Shown here: positions 1 through 10,822 of the stretch, piece by piece
How positions within the stretch are numbered: position 1 is the first letter of the stretch
How the letters are laid out: every line of letters starts with the position of its first letter
Made by a program: the position numbers and the translations under genes
Assembly: GCA_029783825.1 (NCBI GenBank)
Contig: JAREIK010002450.1
Span: 682,039 to 746,038 of the forward strand
Source of the DNA: Sapria himalayana
Lineage: Eukaryota > Streptophyta > Magnoliopsida > Malpighiales > Rafflesiaceae
Direction: 5' to 3'
Length of the DNA stretch: 64,000 nucleotides
Notes under the pieces: model-generated
Database searches by the model: none
Told to the model about the DNA's origin: nothing
The model's input: only the letters and a program-made list of their open reading frames with translations

Positions 1-1147
1 AAGAAGTCGGGTGAGAGATAAGCATAGAGAAAAAAAAGGTAAAATATTCATGGATTTTATTTTGGTAATAGATGATTATTCTGAAGTTAGAATAGAATAG
101 TCCAAGAATAAAAGTTTCTCTATGATATGAGATATTCAAATTGATATCGAAATTTCTAAAGTTTACATGAAATATTCTGAGAGGTTGTTGTTTTCTCCTA
201 TTGGAATTTCTTTCTATTTAAGAGTCATAACTGATTATGGTTTATATTTCAATTAAAACTATTTAGAAATTTCATTGTGAATGGGTTATTGGTGAAAATT
301 TTCTATATTTTGTTTAGTAAAATATATTACAACGTGAATTGTGTTTGGATAGTTAAAACTATACCATAAACATGGTTAAATCATAAAATAACATATTTTT
401 ATTTCATATGCATGGGAACTTCCCAAATAAAAGAGTGGGTGCATGGTATACATAAATAAAGGTATCATAGATATTATTATACAAACTTGAATTGGGACAA
501 CGTCCAGATTTAGTTATGTGATATTTCTTTTAGAGTATGTCTATTATTATTATGTGAACTCGAATTGAGACAATGTCCAGATTGAGTTATGTGGTGATTT
601 TTGGAAAATATCCAAGGGAAAAAATATATTTTTCTGAGAATGTCCAATTTAATTTTTTGGAGAAATTCCAAATTTTTCGAAGTGTCCAAATACACACACA
701 CACACACACACACACCTATATGTAATATGTCACACTTGGCTTCGGCATGTGTGAGAAAGTCGATGGGACTCAGGATATGAATATATAAATATTTTATTCA
801 TAATTACATTCAAGTAAATAATATACTTGAATGAGTGTTAATATATACTCATGATATTTTTTATGTGCACTTAGGTGGGGAGTAGCCCTATAGAGGTTTA
901 TCTCTACTGAGCTTTGCTCACTTCGTTGTAGGGTCTCTTTTAGATACAGGTCTAGGATAGATAATAGACCAACATGTGAGATCGCACATGTGAAGAAAAA
1001 TGATTATGGCTTGAATAGTATATTATGATTCCGTCGAGAAAATAAAAGAAAAAAAATGTGTACGCTACATTTAAAAAAATTTTTATTTTATTATACATTT
1101 TGTTATGTGATGAGATGAATGAGACCCCTAGGGATTAGGGTGTCACA
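1..1147 (+). repeat. 5' LTR (partial) of Tekay-like element
   Basis: It aligns along its length with the 3' LTR, including the landmarks 'cttcggcatg', 'gtcgatgggactcaggatatg' and the terminal TGTCACA that ends both copies. It carries a CA microsatellite at about 692-715 where the 3' LTR has a TA microsatellite. The shared end plus the adjacent tRNA-like primer site fix the right boundary at 1147. No intact open frame is present. Confidence 0.9.
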
Positions 1148-1150
1148 GCT

Positions 1151-1164
1151 TGGTATTAGAGGTT
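1151..1164 (+). other. Primer-binding site of Tekay-like element (initiator-Met tRNA type)
   Basis: TTGGTATTAGAGGTT starts three bases after the LTR end. It resembles TGGTATCAGAGC, the usual plant LTR-retrotransposon site complementary to the 3' end of initiator methionine tRNA, with one C-to-T change in the core. Position and similarity support the call. Confidence 0.8.
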
Positions 1165-1375
1165 AGGTATATGATTACCTATAGCTCAAAATTGGTACGA
1201 GTTTCATAATGTGGTAGGAATTTTTAGATATATAAATATCTAATACTTGAGAAAAAAAATGAATATGCAAGTAATACCTTGGTGTCAAGTTATAAAAGAA
1301 TATTTCATAGAAGGGATAACAGCATAAAGTAATTTTTTTATGTATACATTGGTGTGAAGCATGTTGCGTATTTTA

Positions 1376-1780
1376 TTTTTTATTTTTTTTTTGAAGACCA
1401 ATGGCTTCAAGGCCCACTTACGTGGGCCCCTACATCCCCTTGGGCCCCCAGAGAACCGAGCAAGGTAAGGTGAATAATTCCCCAGTACCCCCCACCGGTA
1501 AGACTTGAACCTGTGACCTCCCAGTCATTGCCTGAGAGTCTTCACCAGCCAAGCTCCCTATGAGAGGGGTAAACTAAAGTTCGGGTAAGCTTTTTATAGT
1601 GACTGGCCCCACCGCTTGCGCGGCCCCATACCCTAGAAACCCTCAATTGACCCATCCCATTGAGAGTTTTTTGGGAGGCAGAGTTCCACATCCGTAGAGT
1701 GTAGGATTTGAACCCGTGTCCTATTCCCCTCCCCTGGAGTACCTCAGCCTTAGCCACTAGGACAAAGACATCATTTGGTT
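1376..1780 (-). mobile_element. tRNA-derived dimeric SINE with perfect 17-bp target-site duplication
   Basis: The direct repeat GCATGTTGCGTATTTTA occurs at 1359-1375 and 1781-1797 and brackets a 405-bp insert that is much GC-richer than the host element. Read on the minus strand, the insert starts with a tRNA-like head: an A-box-like TAGTGGCTAAGG (plus 1748-1759) and a B-box GGGTTCAAATCC (plus 1704-1715). It ends in an A-rich tail (T-rich plus 1376-1392). A second B-box-like block, CAGGTTCAAGTCTTA (plus 1499-1513), and an A-box-like TTGGCTGGTGAAG (plus about 1542-1554) lie in the middle, so it looks like two tRNA-related monomers joined head to tail. It lies between the primer-binding site and gag of the Tekay-like element. 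SINEs encode no protein and depend on LINE enzymes. The exact duplication suggests a younger insertion than its host. Confidence 0.88.
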
Positions 1781-2149
1781 GCATGTTGCGTATTTTAGAT
1801 TGTATGGATTATATACATTATGGGAGATAGAAGAAAAGAAAAAGGAATAAACACTAGGGTAAAGAAACATAACCTTAGTGGTTAAGAAAATGAAAATATA
1901 TTTTTAAAATAAAAAGTCTATTATTAGTTGGCATATGCACTAATAATCAAACATGAATGTGATTCTTAAATTATTATTTGACTTATTAGGATGGCAAGTA
2001 GAGAATAATGACACATTGGATGTCCACGATATGAGGATAAACCACTAGCCATTATTTATCAATAGGCTTTCATAGAGGTTGTGGGTGTCATTGTTACTAG
2101 GGTTGCATAGAGTAGTGTAGCTATAGGTAAAGAAGGGGCAAGTAAACTA

Positions 2150-2460
2150 CAAAGGTTCAAGGCACATCATCCTTTGACATTTAAGATAGGAGGGGACCCA
2201 ATGGAAACAAATCATTAGTTACGACTAGTTGAGAAAAACTTGGACGAACCACGATATGTGACTTTCCCCTTGGGGACTAAGGTAAAAAGTAGTCAGATAT
2301 GTCAAGATTGTGAGTTATAAATCTTAGGAAATCTGCTCATGGTAGACCTATGAGTCATGGACATAGGATTTTGATGAAATTCTTGGCATTAATTGGTTGA
2401 CAGCACATCGAGTCATTATTGATTATGATCATAGAAGAATTATTACATACACACCATATG
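2150..2460 (+). pseudogene. gag and protease remnants of Tekay-like element
   Basis: Around 2163-2265 one frame reads HHPLTFKIGGDPMETNH then LRLVEKNLDE, resembling the start of the conserved plant gypsy gag block. Around 2375-2460 another reads EILGINWLTAHRVIIDYDH, resembling the segment just after the aspartic protease. Only about 100 bp separates the two, so most of gag and the protease catalytic core are deleted. Stops interrupt both pieces. No start codon can be assigned. Confidence 0.7.
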
Positions 2461-2599
2461 ATGTGTGTATTATATTTCAGGGAAATAAGCATGATGCTTT
2501 ACCCCATACTATATATGATTCTAAATGGCATGGATAATTGATGGGTTGGCTGGCATGTCTCACCCTAGAAGAAGAGGGGATATCAAATATGAATCTTTC

Positions 2600-3890
2600 T
2601 CATATAGTTTGTGAATAAGAGAATATTTTTTTGGTTGAACTACTAGGATTACCCCCGCATAAGAATGTAGACTTTAGTATTGAGTTACATCCTGGTACAT
2701 CACCCATTTCTATGACTCCACATAGAATGTCACTGATCGAATTATAGGAACTCAAGGTCCAGATACAATATTTGTTAGATAAGGGTTTCATTAGACCCAA
2801 TACTTCACCTTGGGGTGCTTCTGTTCTATTTGCAAAAAAAAATCAATATCTATTACTAAAGACTGATGATTTGTTTGACTAGTTAAAGGGGCACATGTAT
2901 TTTCCAAAATAGATCTTTGTACTGGATATCACCAGTTATGGGTTAGAGAGGCTGACATTTTTAAGACAGCATTTAGAATGTGGAATGTGCATTTTGAGTT
3001 TGTAGTATGCCTTTCTAATTAACGAATATGCTAGCAGCATTCATTGATCTCATGTATAGAATATTTCAGCCATATTTAGATTATTTTGTTGTAATTTTTG
3101 TGGATGACATTTTAATCTTTTCTTAGTCTGAAGGATAGAATGAAGATTAATTAAAAGTTGTTCTCCAAACTTGGTAAGAATATAAGTTGTATGTCAAGTT
3201 TAGTAAATATGACTTTTTGTTGATAGAAGTAAAAATTTTGGGACATGTTGTATTAGCTAATAGTGTCTTAGTGGATCCTGAAAAAGTCATGACAGTCATG
3301 AGTTGGTAGAGATCAGGGCTAATTTTTGAGATATGTAGCTTTTTGGTATTGGCTAGGTATTACAAGAGCTTTATTAAGAATTTTTTTCAATTAGATGCTC
3401 CAATGACTAGATTGACCTAGAAGGAAATCAAGTATGAGTGGATTGATTCATGTGAGAAGGTATTCCAGGAATTGAAAAAGAAACTTACTTCACCTCCTAT
3501 TATGATAGTTCCTGATAGGGGATATAAATATATAGTGTATGGTGATACCTCAACAGATGGGTTGGGTTGTGTTCTGATGCAATCTAGAAGAGATGTAGTT
3601 ATGGTTCATGGCAGTTAAAGAATCATGAGCAAAATTATCTCACACATGATATAAAGTTGTGACTATAGTCTTTGCTTTAAAAATATGGCACCACTATTTG
3701 TATGATGATCAATTTGAGGTGTTTTCAGACCACAAAAGTTTACATATATCTTTACATAATGAGACCTTAACATGAGACAACACCAATGGATAGAGTATCA
3801 TAAAGATTATGATTTTACTTTGCATTACCATCCAGGTAAGGCAAATATTGTGGTTGATGCACTTAGTCAAAAATCACGAGGTGTACTAGC
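2600..3890 (+). pseudogene. Reverse transcriptase and RNase H relic, Tekay-like
   Basis: Recognisable gypsy RT blocks occur in order: [19 protein letters not shown] near 2775-2830, an '[11 protein letters not shown]' stretch near 3030-3065, and the catalytic [13 protein letters not shown] at about 3085-3123 with the FVDD box at 3097-3108. RNase H blocks follow: YGDTSTDGLGCVLMQ near 3537-3585 and HPGKANIVVDALSQKS near 3826-3880. RT would copy the element RNA and RNase H would remove the RNA strand. Many stops and frameshifts separate the blocks, but the catalytic aspartates of RT are still readable. Confidence 0.88.
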
Positions 3891-3959
3891 TAGTATAGCT
3901 TCTAGGTAATGGGATAGGCTTGAGATTGTGGGATGATTCAGCTTACAATATAGTAATCA

Positions 3960-5215
3960 AAGTCAGGGTGTTATCGAAAGTTTAGTTGTCATACCATTCC
4001 TATTAAATAAGGTGATTGAGATCTAGAAACAAGATGCATAAATATTATCCATAAAGAACCAAGTAGATGCTGGTATAGGCAATGAGGGTTGGGTCATTCA
4101 TATGGATGGTAGTCTTCGTTTTAGGAGATGAATTGTGGTTCCTCAGATAGTATAATTGAGAGAGAATATTTTTAGAGAATTCTACTATTCTTATTTTATG
4201 GTACATCCAGTTGGAAAAAAGATGTGAAATAATCTTCTTCGACAATATTACTACAATGAAATAAAGAGATACATTGGGGATTTTGTTCAATGATGCCTCA
4301 AGTGTCAAGATAAAGACCAAGCATCAGAAACCAGCAGGGTTACTCCAGCCTTAGGAAGTAGTAGAATGGAAATAAAAGAATATCACGATGAATTTTGTGT
4401 CTAACTTGCCACGGACATCATGAAAACATGATGTTGTGTCGGTGATTGTGGACTGACTTACAAATTTGAGATATTTTCTGGCAAAGTGGATAACATTCAC
4501 ACAAGAGGAATTGTCCATGTTATACATACAAGAAATTATCCAATTACATGAAGTACCAGTATCTATTGTATCGGACAAAGATCACAAATTTTCGAATCAT
4601 TTTTGGAAGAGTTTCCAGAAAGTAATGGGAACACAATTGGTAATAAGTATTAATTTTCATCCACAAATAGATGGTCAGTCGAAAAGACCATACAAGTTTT
4701 AGAAGATATGCTACGAGCATGTTGTCTTGATTATGACAATATCTTCTTACAGCTCAAAGTCGATAGAAAAGTTATGCTAATAGATGACGGTGATCTCTAG
4801 AATTTGAGGTGAGAGATCATGTTTTCTTATAAGTAATACCAGAAGGGGGAATAATCAAACTTGATAAGCATGGAAAGCTATCGCCATGAAATATTAGGTC
4901 TTTCAAAATACTTGAGAAAGTGAGTTTGGTTGCTTATCCGTTGGCATTACCACCATATTTATCTTGTATCAATGAGATATTCCACGTCTCTATGCTAAGG
5001 AAATATATTCTTAATCCAACTCATGTGGTGGATTGAGGCTAGTTCATTATTGATGTAAATGGAATATTTAAAGAAATGTCAGTGTGTATCATTGATAGTC
5101 GAGACAAAATTTTGTGATGCAAGATTATGAGGCTAGTAAAAGTGATATGGCAGCATCAAGGAATAGAAGAAGTAACATGGGAGCGTGAAAACACGATGCA
5201 TCTTGCTTATCCTTT
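3960..5215 (+). pseudogene. Integrase relic with C-terminal chromovirus-type tail
   Basis: A zinc-binding region is suggested by QCLKCQDKDQ near 4290-4320. The longest open piece of the catalytic core (4466-4702) contains VPVSIVSDKDHKFSNHFWKS and HPQIDGQSKR. In active gypsy integrases the last block reads DGQSER, so the catalytic Glu codon has become Lys by G-to-A, which would inactivate strand transfer. Around 4800-5040 follow FEVRDHVFL, GKLSPRNIRSFKILEKV and FHVSMLRKYILNPTHVVD. At 5113-5215 comes LVKVIWQHQGIEEVTWERE, the end typical of Tekay/Del-type chromoviruses. Several frameshifts break the frame. Confidence 0.88.
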
Positions 5216-5327
5216 TTTTTATTTGAAAATGAAGAAATGTATTTTTGTAATTTAATAATTATTTAACTTTAGTATATGCTTATAATTATAAAGAAGTATT
5301 TGTGAGAATTTCAGGATAAAATTCTTT

Positions 5328-5340
5328 AAGGAGGAGAGTA
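5328..5340 (+). other. Polypurine tract of Tekay-like element
   Basis: AAGGAGGAGAGTA lies immediately before the 3' LTR, where plus-strand DNA synthesis of an LTR retrotransposon is primed. The call rests on position and purine content. Confidence 0.7.
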
Positions 5341-6966
5341 TGAAATTTAGAAAAAAAAATGAATAAAGAAATAATATGATTTTTCTGGAAAATGGGCAAA
5401 ATGGTAATTTTGCAATAAGGAAAAATAATCTAAAAAATTTAGAACCATGATAATAAAATAGATTTTGATATTGAATTCATCTTGTAAAATATAGCTACGG
5501 GGACAAATTTTATCAAATTCTAAGGAATCCAAAATTTAGTCATTTTTTTTATTTTTATTTAATTATTATTATAAAATTAGGAAATTAAGAAAAAAAAAGC
5601 ATGCTATGACGCCATCGATGTGGCTGCGTGCATGCGTAGCCCATGTGTCAAAAAATGAATAAAAAAAATAAGTTTTTTTATTTTATTTTAATTAAATAAT
5701 AAAAAAAATAGATGGGAACCAAAAAAATACGATGAAGGGAAAAAATGAAAAGTTGGATGAGAGGTAAGCATAGAAAAAAAAAAGATAACAAATTTATAGA
5801 TTTTTTTTGGTAATAAATCATTATTCTAGAGCCAGAATAGAATAGTCAAAAAACAAAAGTTTCTCTACGCGATGAGAGCTTCAGATTAATATCAAATTTC
5901 TATAGTTTCCATGAAATATTCCGAGATCTAGTGATTTTCTTCTATTGAAATTTCTTTCTATCTAAGGGCCATAAATGATCATTGTTTATATTTCAATTAA
6001 AACTCTTTAGAAATTTTATTATGAATGCTTAATTGGTGAAAATTTTGTATATTTTGTTTAGTAAAATATATTGTAGCATGAATTATGTTTGAATAGTTAA
6101 AACTGAACCTGGAACATGATTTAATCATAAATAACATATTTTTATTTTATATGCATGGGAACATCCCAAATAAAAGATTGGGTGCATGGTATACATAAAT
6201 AAAGGTATCATAGATATTATTATGCTAACTCGAATTGGGACAATGTCCAGACTAAGTTTCATGATATTTCTTTTGGAGTATGTCTATTATTATTATGTGA
6301 ATTCAAATTAGGAAAAAGTCCAGACTGAATTACGTGGTGGGTTTTAGAAAATATCCAAGGGAAAATTATATTTTTTCGGACAATGTTTATTATTGTTTTA
6401 TGGATGTCCATATTTTCCAGAGTATGTTCAAATAAAATATATTTTTTTAAGAGAATGTCTTATACTATTTTTCAGAGAATGTCTATATATTTTGGAATAT
6501 GTCCATATATATATATATATATATATATATCTACATCTATATGTAATATGTCACACTTAGCTTCGGCATGCGTGAGGGAGTCGATGGGACTCAGGATATG
6601 GGCATAATATATTTCATCCATAATTACATTCATATTAACATTGTACTTGAATGAGTGTTGATTTATACGCATAATGTTTTTACGTGCACTTAGGTGGAGA
6701 GTAGTCCTATAGAAGTTTGCCTCTACTGAGCTTTGCTCACTCCCTTATAGGACCCCTTTCAGATACATGATGGATAATATACCTACATGCTAGATCACAA
6801 GTGTGAAGAAAGCCGGTTGTGGCTTAATTAGTATATTATGTGTTTTTATTATATTGAACAAATAAAAGAAAAAAATGTGTATGCTACATTTGGGAAAAAT
6901 TTTATTTTATTACATATTTTATTGTGTGATGAAATGAATGAGACTTCTAAGGATTAGGATGTCACA
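5341..6966 (+). repeat. 3' LTR of Tekay-like element
   Basis: It starts TGAAATTTAG right after the polypurine tract and ends TGTCACA like the 5' LTR, giving 1626 bp with TG...CA ends. A TA microsatellite lies at about 6507-6531. Divergence from the 5' copy is obvious by eye (substitutions and small indels throughout), so the insertion is not recent. Confidence 0.9.
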
Positions 6967-7789
6967 AGAGGTGTGTCTATGATATACTTTAGAGATACAA
7001 TATGTATGATTGAAAAATAATGGAAACTCCTATGGTTACTGGCATGAAGCTAATAATAGAGTAGTGCCCTACTACCTAACTTTAGAATGAATAGATGTGC
7101 ATCATTTCCATATTACAATGTAGTTGAGAGATTTATGGTGCATGTCATGGTATGTACTAAACCTAACATTTCACATATTATGTGAGTGTTGAGCAAATTT
7201 ATGTTCAAACAATGAAAGAAGTATTAGAATGAAATCAAAATAGTACTAAGGTATTTCTGTGATATTCTTGATTATGCATTCTAGTTTGGTGGAAGTGAAG
7301 ATGAAGAGATCTTTGAAATAGTGGATTAGTTGATATTGGCTGAGGTGAAGATGTGGATATCCAATGATCTACATGCATAATGTTTTTATCTTATATGATG
7401 ATTCTATTAATTGGATGAGTAAAAGGAAAGTTATAGTTTCCCTTTTATCGACAGAGTCAAAGTATATGGCCATCACTCCTGCTAGTAAGAAAACTATTTA
7501 CATATGAAATATGTATGTAGAGCTTGGATTTAAATAGAGGGATATGAAGCTCATATTCACAGTCAGGCTGTTATCCATCTAGTAAGGAATCTAACATTCT
7601 ATGCAAGAAAAATATACATAGGCATTCATTATAATTTTATGCATGAGCAAGTTGAACGTAAGCTAACTTAGTTTAAAAAATTATATGAATAAGAATGTTG
7701 CTACTTGTTGAAGGCTATGAGTGCAAAAAAATTTCAATGGTATAAAACTAAAACTATGATAAAAAAGAACTATTCACTAAGTGAGAGAA
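6967..7789 (+). pseudogene. Ty1/copia relic (Tork/Tnt1-like): RT end and RNase H
   Basis: The frame near 7138-7285 reads MVHVMVCTKPNISHIM then VLSKFMF and LRYF, matching the copia RT end 'MVCTRPDIAHAV...LRYL'. Near 7405-7500 SINWMSKRKVIVSLLSTESKYMAI corresponds to the copia RNase H block with TEAEY. Near 7560-7665 SQAVIHLVRNLTFYARKIYIGIHYNFMHEQV corresponds to the final RNase H block. The gene is cut at 6967 by the Tekay-like element and its 5' part lies left of the window. A purine-rich GTGAGAGAA just before 7790 serves as polypurine tract. Confidence 0.82.
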
Positions 7790-8453
7790 TATTAGGATAG
7801 ACTCATATTTTTTATGAAGCTTCTATTTGTGTAGAGGTGTTGCAATCCTATGATGTAGATTCATGACTAGACTAAAGCAAAAAGATTTGTTGAGGAGTCA
7901 TGACTTTGTTCAATGGAGTCATGGCTAAATTAAGGATGAAAGATCTATCAAGAAATTGTATGCTTATTTTTTGAACTCATGGTATGACTAAAGCTATTAT
8001 AATGGCTAGAGCTCAAGGATGCTATCTCAATTTTGGAGTCATGACTTGAATGGAGTTGCAACTTATTAAGAGAAGTTGTGATTAGAGATCACAGCTTTGT
8101 AGTCATGAGTTATATTATAAAGTCATGCCTCAACTCATGTTGTAACATCATTAAGTTAGAAACATGATTGTGTCATGATGATTGGTTAGTTGAGGATTCA
8201 AGTCACGACCTATTACCTAAGGCATGATATGAATAAAGCTTTGACATGTTTTAAGTTGTCGTGACTTGTAACTTGGGTCTAAGAGGTTTTTTATGTTACT
8301 ATTTAAAGGCTTGTAAGTGAAATGGTAAGATTGTTTGAGAAAGAAAAACTTGTGCTAGTGAGATTATATGTGAATATAAAAATGTTACTCAGCCATAGAG
8401 CATGAATATTGAAAAAAAATTCTTTTCTCTTTCTTCTTTCTCTGTTTGCAACA
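7790..8453 (+). repeat. LTR of the Tork-like copia relic
   Basis: It begins TATTAGGATAG right after the polypurine-like GTGAGAGAA (copia LTRs of this group usually start TGTTAGG) and ends TTTGCAACA, about 664 bp. It carries several GTCATGAC-like palindromes (for example near 7860, 7900 and 8040). Directly after 8453 the sequence reads as Angela-like gag, so this is the 3' LTR of a copia element inserted in that gag. The partner LTR is outside the window. Confidence 0.7.
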
Positions 8454-8910
8454 AGGCATTGAATGCATACAAGATGACTCCAAGCACTTTTGTAAATGTA
8501 TATGTGCTATAGATGAAAAGTTTCATTGATCAGCTACATAAACTTGGTGCTCCTTTTAGTCATGAGTTGCCTATTGATCTAATTTTAGTTTCATTACTTG
8601 AGTCATATGATCAATTTATTATGAACTATATAATATGTACCATATTGAGAAAGTTGTTATTGAGTTGCATGAAATATTAAAAAATGTTGAAAAGAACATT
8701 CAAAACATGAATAGTGCTCATGGTTTAAAAAATTGAGAAGGCATGAAAAGAAAAAAAAAATAACAAATGCAATAAGGCCAAGAAAAATAAGGAATAATCC
8801 AAGCCTAGGGCCAAAAAGCCCAAGCTGCCCAAGCAAAGAGTTTGCATCTTTTATAATGGCCAATGTCATTGGAAGAGGAATTAAAAGCTCTACTCGAAAG
8901 ATTTGAAGAA
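8454..8910 (+). pseudogene. gag relic of Angela-like copia
   Basis: The frame near 8517-8640 reads KSFIDQLHKLGAPFSHELPI then DLILVSLLESYDQF, the usual UBN2-type copia gag block. Near 8835-8895 VCIFYNGQCHWKRN corresponds to the zinc knuckle before 'C.LYL.DLKKKK', but cysteines are missing (positions expected as Cys-x2-Cys read I/F-Y), so RNA binding would be lost. An in-frame stop lies near 8508. The 5' part of gag is separated by the Tork-like element. Confidence 0.78.
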
Positions 8911-8929
8911 GAAAAAGTGTATTGAAACT

Positions 8930-10270
8930 ACCACTTCTAGTATTTATATTATAAAAATCAATCTTTCTACTACTACTTCATGAGTATTAGATACTACATA
9001 TAAATCTCACATTTGTGTAAATATAAAGAATCTACAAAATAGTAGGTCATTGGCTAAAGGTGAAGTGGACGTATGAGTGGGGATTGAAAGAAGAGTTGCT
9101 ACATTAGCTATGGAAGTTTATGATTAAACTTTTCAAAGTGGACTTGTTCTATAATTAAAGAATTATTTTTTTTTTTGTGCATGCTATGAGAATAAATATC
9201 ATTTTAGTTTCTAATTTTGTCATGGATGAATTTCACTATATTATTAAAAATAATACTTTCTCTATCTATCCCAGAGACATGTTTTATAAGAATGCTCATA
9301 TATCCAATGATCTCTACATTCTAAACTTGGAACATCTAATGGTCATCTATAATATCAATTATAAAAGGTTCAAGTCCAATGACTTGAATCCTACTTACTT
9401 TGGCATTCAATTAGGCTATGTAAATGAAGAATACACCTCGAGGCTCCATCAAGATGGGCTACTCTATTCATTTGACTTAGAAACATTTGAAACATATGAA
9501 TTTTGTTTAATAGGAAAAATGACAAAGACTCCTTTTACTAGAGAAAATGAAATAATGAGTGGCTTATTAAGCTTTATACATACAAATGTATGTGGACCGA
9601 CAAGTTCAATTACAATAAAAGGTCGTCAGTACTTTACCTTTATCGATGATTTTAGTAGAAATAGTTACATCTATTTAATGAGGCGTAATTCTAAATTATT
9701 TGAAAAGTTTATGTAATTCAAGAATGAAGTACAAAATCATTTGGAAAAAAATATAAAATCACTTCGATCAAATTGAGGTGCTGAATAGTTTAGCAAGAGT
9801 TGGTTAACCATCTTATGGATTCTAAGATAGTTGCAAAACTTACTCTAGCTGGAACATCACAATTGAATGGTGTATCTGGAAGATAAAATCACACCTTATT
9901 AGATATGGTTCGATCAATAATGAGTGAAATAGATCTTACAATATCCTTTTGGGGATGTATTTGAAATTGATGCATTTATATTAAATTGAATTCCATCAAA
10001 AGTTGTGTAGTGAAAACCATATGATATGTAGGTAGGAAAGCATTTTGGTTTGACTTTTCTCAAGATTTGGAGTTAAGAAATTTATGTATAGAATTATGCT
10101 AATGATAAGCTATCACTCAAATTTGAAATTTTCTTATTTTTGGGATATCTAAACGAAATGAAAAGATACTACTTTTACATCCCATCCAAGAACAAAGTAT
10201 TTGTTGCTCATAATAGAGTCTTTTTAGTAAAGAGAGTTCAATTCCAAAATAGTCCGTGGGAGTAAACTCT
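8930..10270 (+). pseudogene. Protease and integrase relic of Angela-like copia
   Basis: Near 9000-9175 a degraded protease region reads KSHICVNIKNLQNSRSLAKG and FQSGLVLELKNYFF-like blocks. The open piece 9177-9716 (179 codons) covers the protease end and integrase start: ISNDLYILNLE, LNPTYFGIQLGYVNEEYTS (zinc-finger region), CLIGKMTKTPFT, LLSFIHTNVCGP and FTFIDDFSRNSYIYLMRR. The first catalytic Asp of copia integrase (HTDVCGP) reads Asn here, and the second (LRSDRG) reads LRSN followed by a stop near 9775. Both changes are G-to-A. Further blocks continue to YYFYIPSKNKVFVAHNRVFL near 10170-10225. The element could not integrate. Confidence 0.88.
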
Positions 10271-10419
10271 CTTGAAGAAATTCAAGAACCATAAGTTTTC
10301 ACTGAGCCTTCTAAAGAGATTTGACTAGACTCAAGACTATTTGTTAAATTAACATTTTTTATGCAAGGCCCTTGAAGGTCTAGTAGGATTTATCACGAGT
10401 CTAAGAGATGTGGATTTCT

Positions 10420-10822
10420 CATCACTAATGATAAAAACATAGAGCTTGTAGATTAAAATAAGCCCACAAACTATATATCATGAGATGATGATGAGCATAA
10501 AATCTAGAAAATGGCTTCAATGTATAATAACCAAGTTTGGGATTTGGTTGATCTATCTGAGTGCTAAGATTATTGATTGTAATTGGGTTTATACGATCAA
10601 ATATGCTATGACATTCAACTCTGAACTTGTTTGCAAAAGATTTCAAACAAAATCTTGGTAATGACTATGATGCGATATTTTCACTTGGCATTATACTTAA
10701 GTCTATTAAGATTCTTTTTTTCTTCACAATGTACTATGATTATGAGTTTTGGAAAAGATTTCAAATAGGCTCAATGATGTGAGAATTTTCATTTTGATCG
10801 GGCTATTAAAAAGTTTGGATTT
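10420..10822 (+). pseudogene. Reverse transcriptase, N-terminal part, Angela-like copia
   Basis: Around 10505-10585 the frames read KWLQCIITKFGIW and SAKIIDCNWVYTIKYAM, corresponding to 'AMKSEIESMYDNQVWNLVD...CKWIFKIK'. Near 10634-10755 DFKQNLGNDYDAIFSLGIIL and SIKILFFFTMYYDYEFW follow, then a deletion, and near 10790-10822 HFDRAIKKFGF. The gene breaks exactly after KFGF, where an LTR is inserted, and resumes at 13276 with FIKNEVEPCVYKK. Confidence 0.85.

Larger units (their letters stand above)
1..6966 (+). mobile_element. Ty3/gypsy chromovirus-type LTR retrotransposon (Tekay/Del-like), 5' LTR truncated by window edge
   Basis: Two direct copies of one long repeat (1-1147 and 5341-6966) flank a primer-binding site, a shortened gag relic, RT, RNase H, integrase and a C-terminal tail in that order, which is the Ty3/gypsy layout. 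The sequence at position 1 matches the 3' LTR from about 5750, so some 400 bp of the 5' LTR lies outside the window. All reading frames carry stops and frameshifts, so the element cannot be autonomous. It seems to lie inside the Tork-like copia relic whose sequence begins directly after it at 6967. The upstream target-site copy is out of view, so that placement is inferred from the abrupt junction. Confidence 0.9.

Noticed and set aside
1499..1759. Possible tRNA gene(s) from A- and B-box motifs
   Set aside because: Spacing, extra sequence, 17-bp flanking duplication and A-rich tail fit a SINE. No complete cloverleaf with acceptor stem was found.
1542..1784. 80-codon minus-strand open frame
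   Set aside because: It lies wholly within the SINE head and overlaps its promoter boxes. SINEs do not encode proteins.
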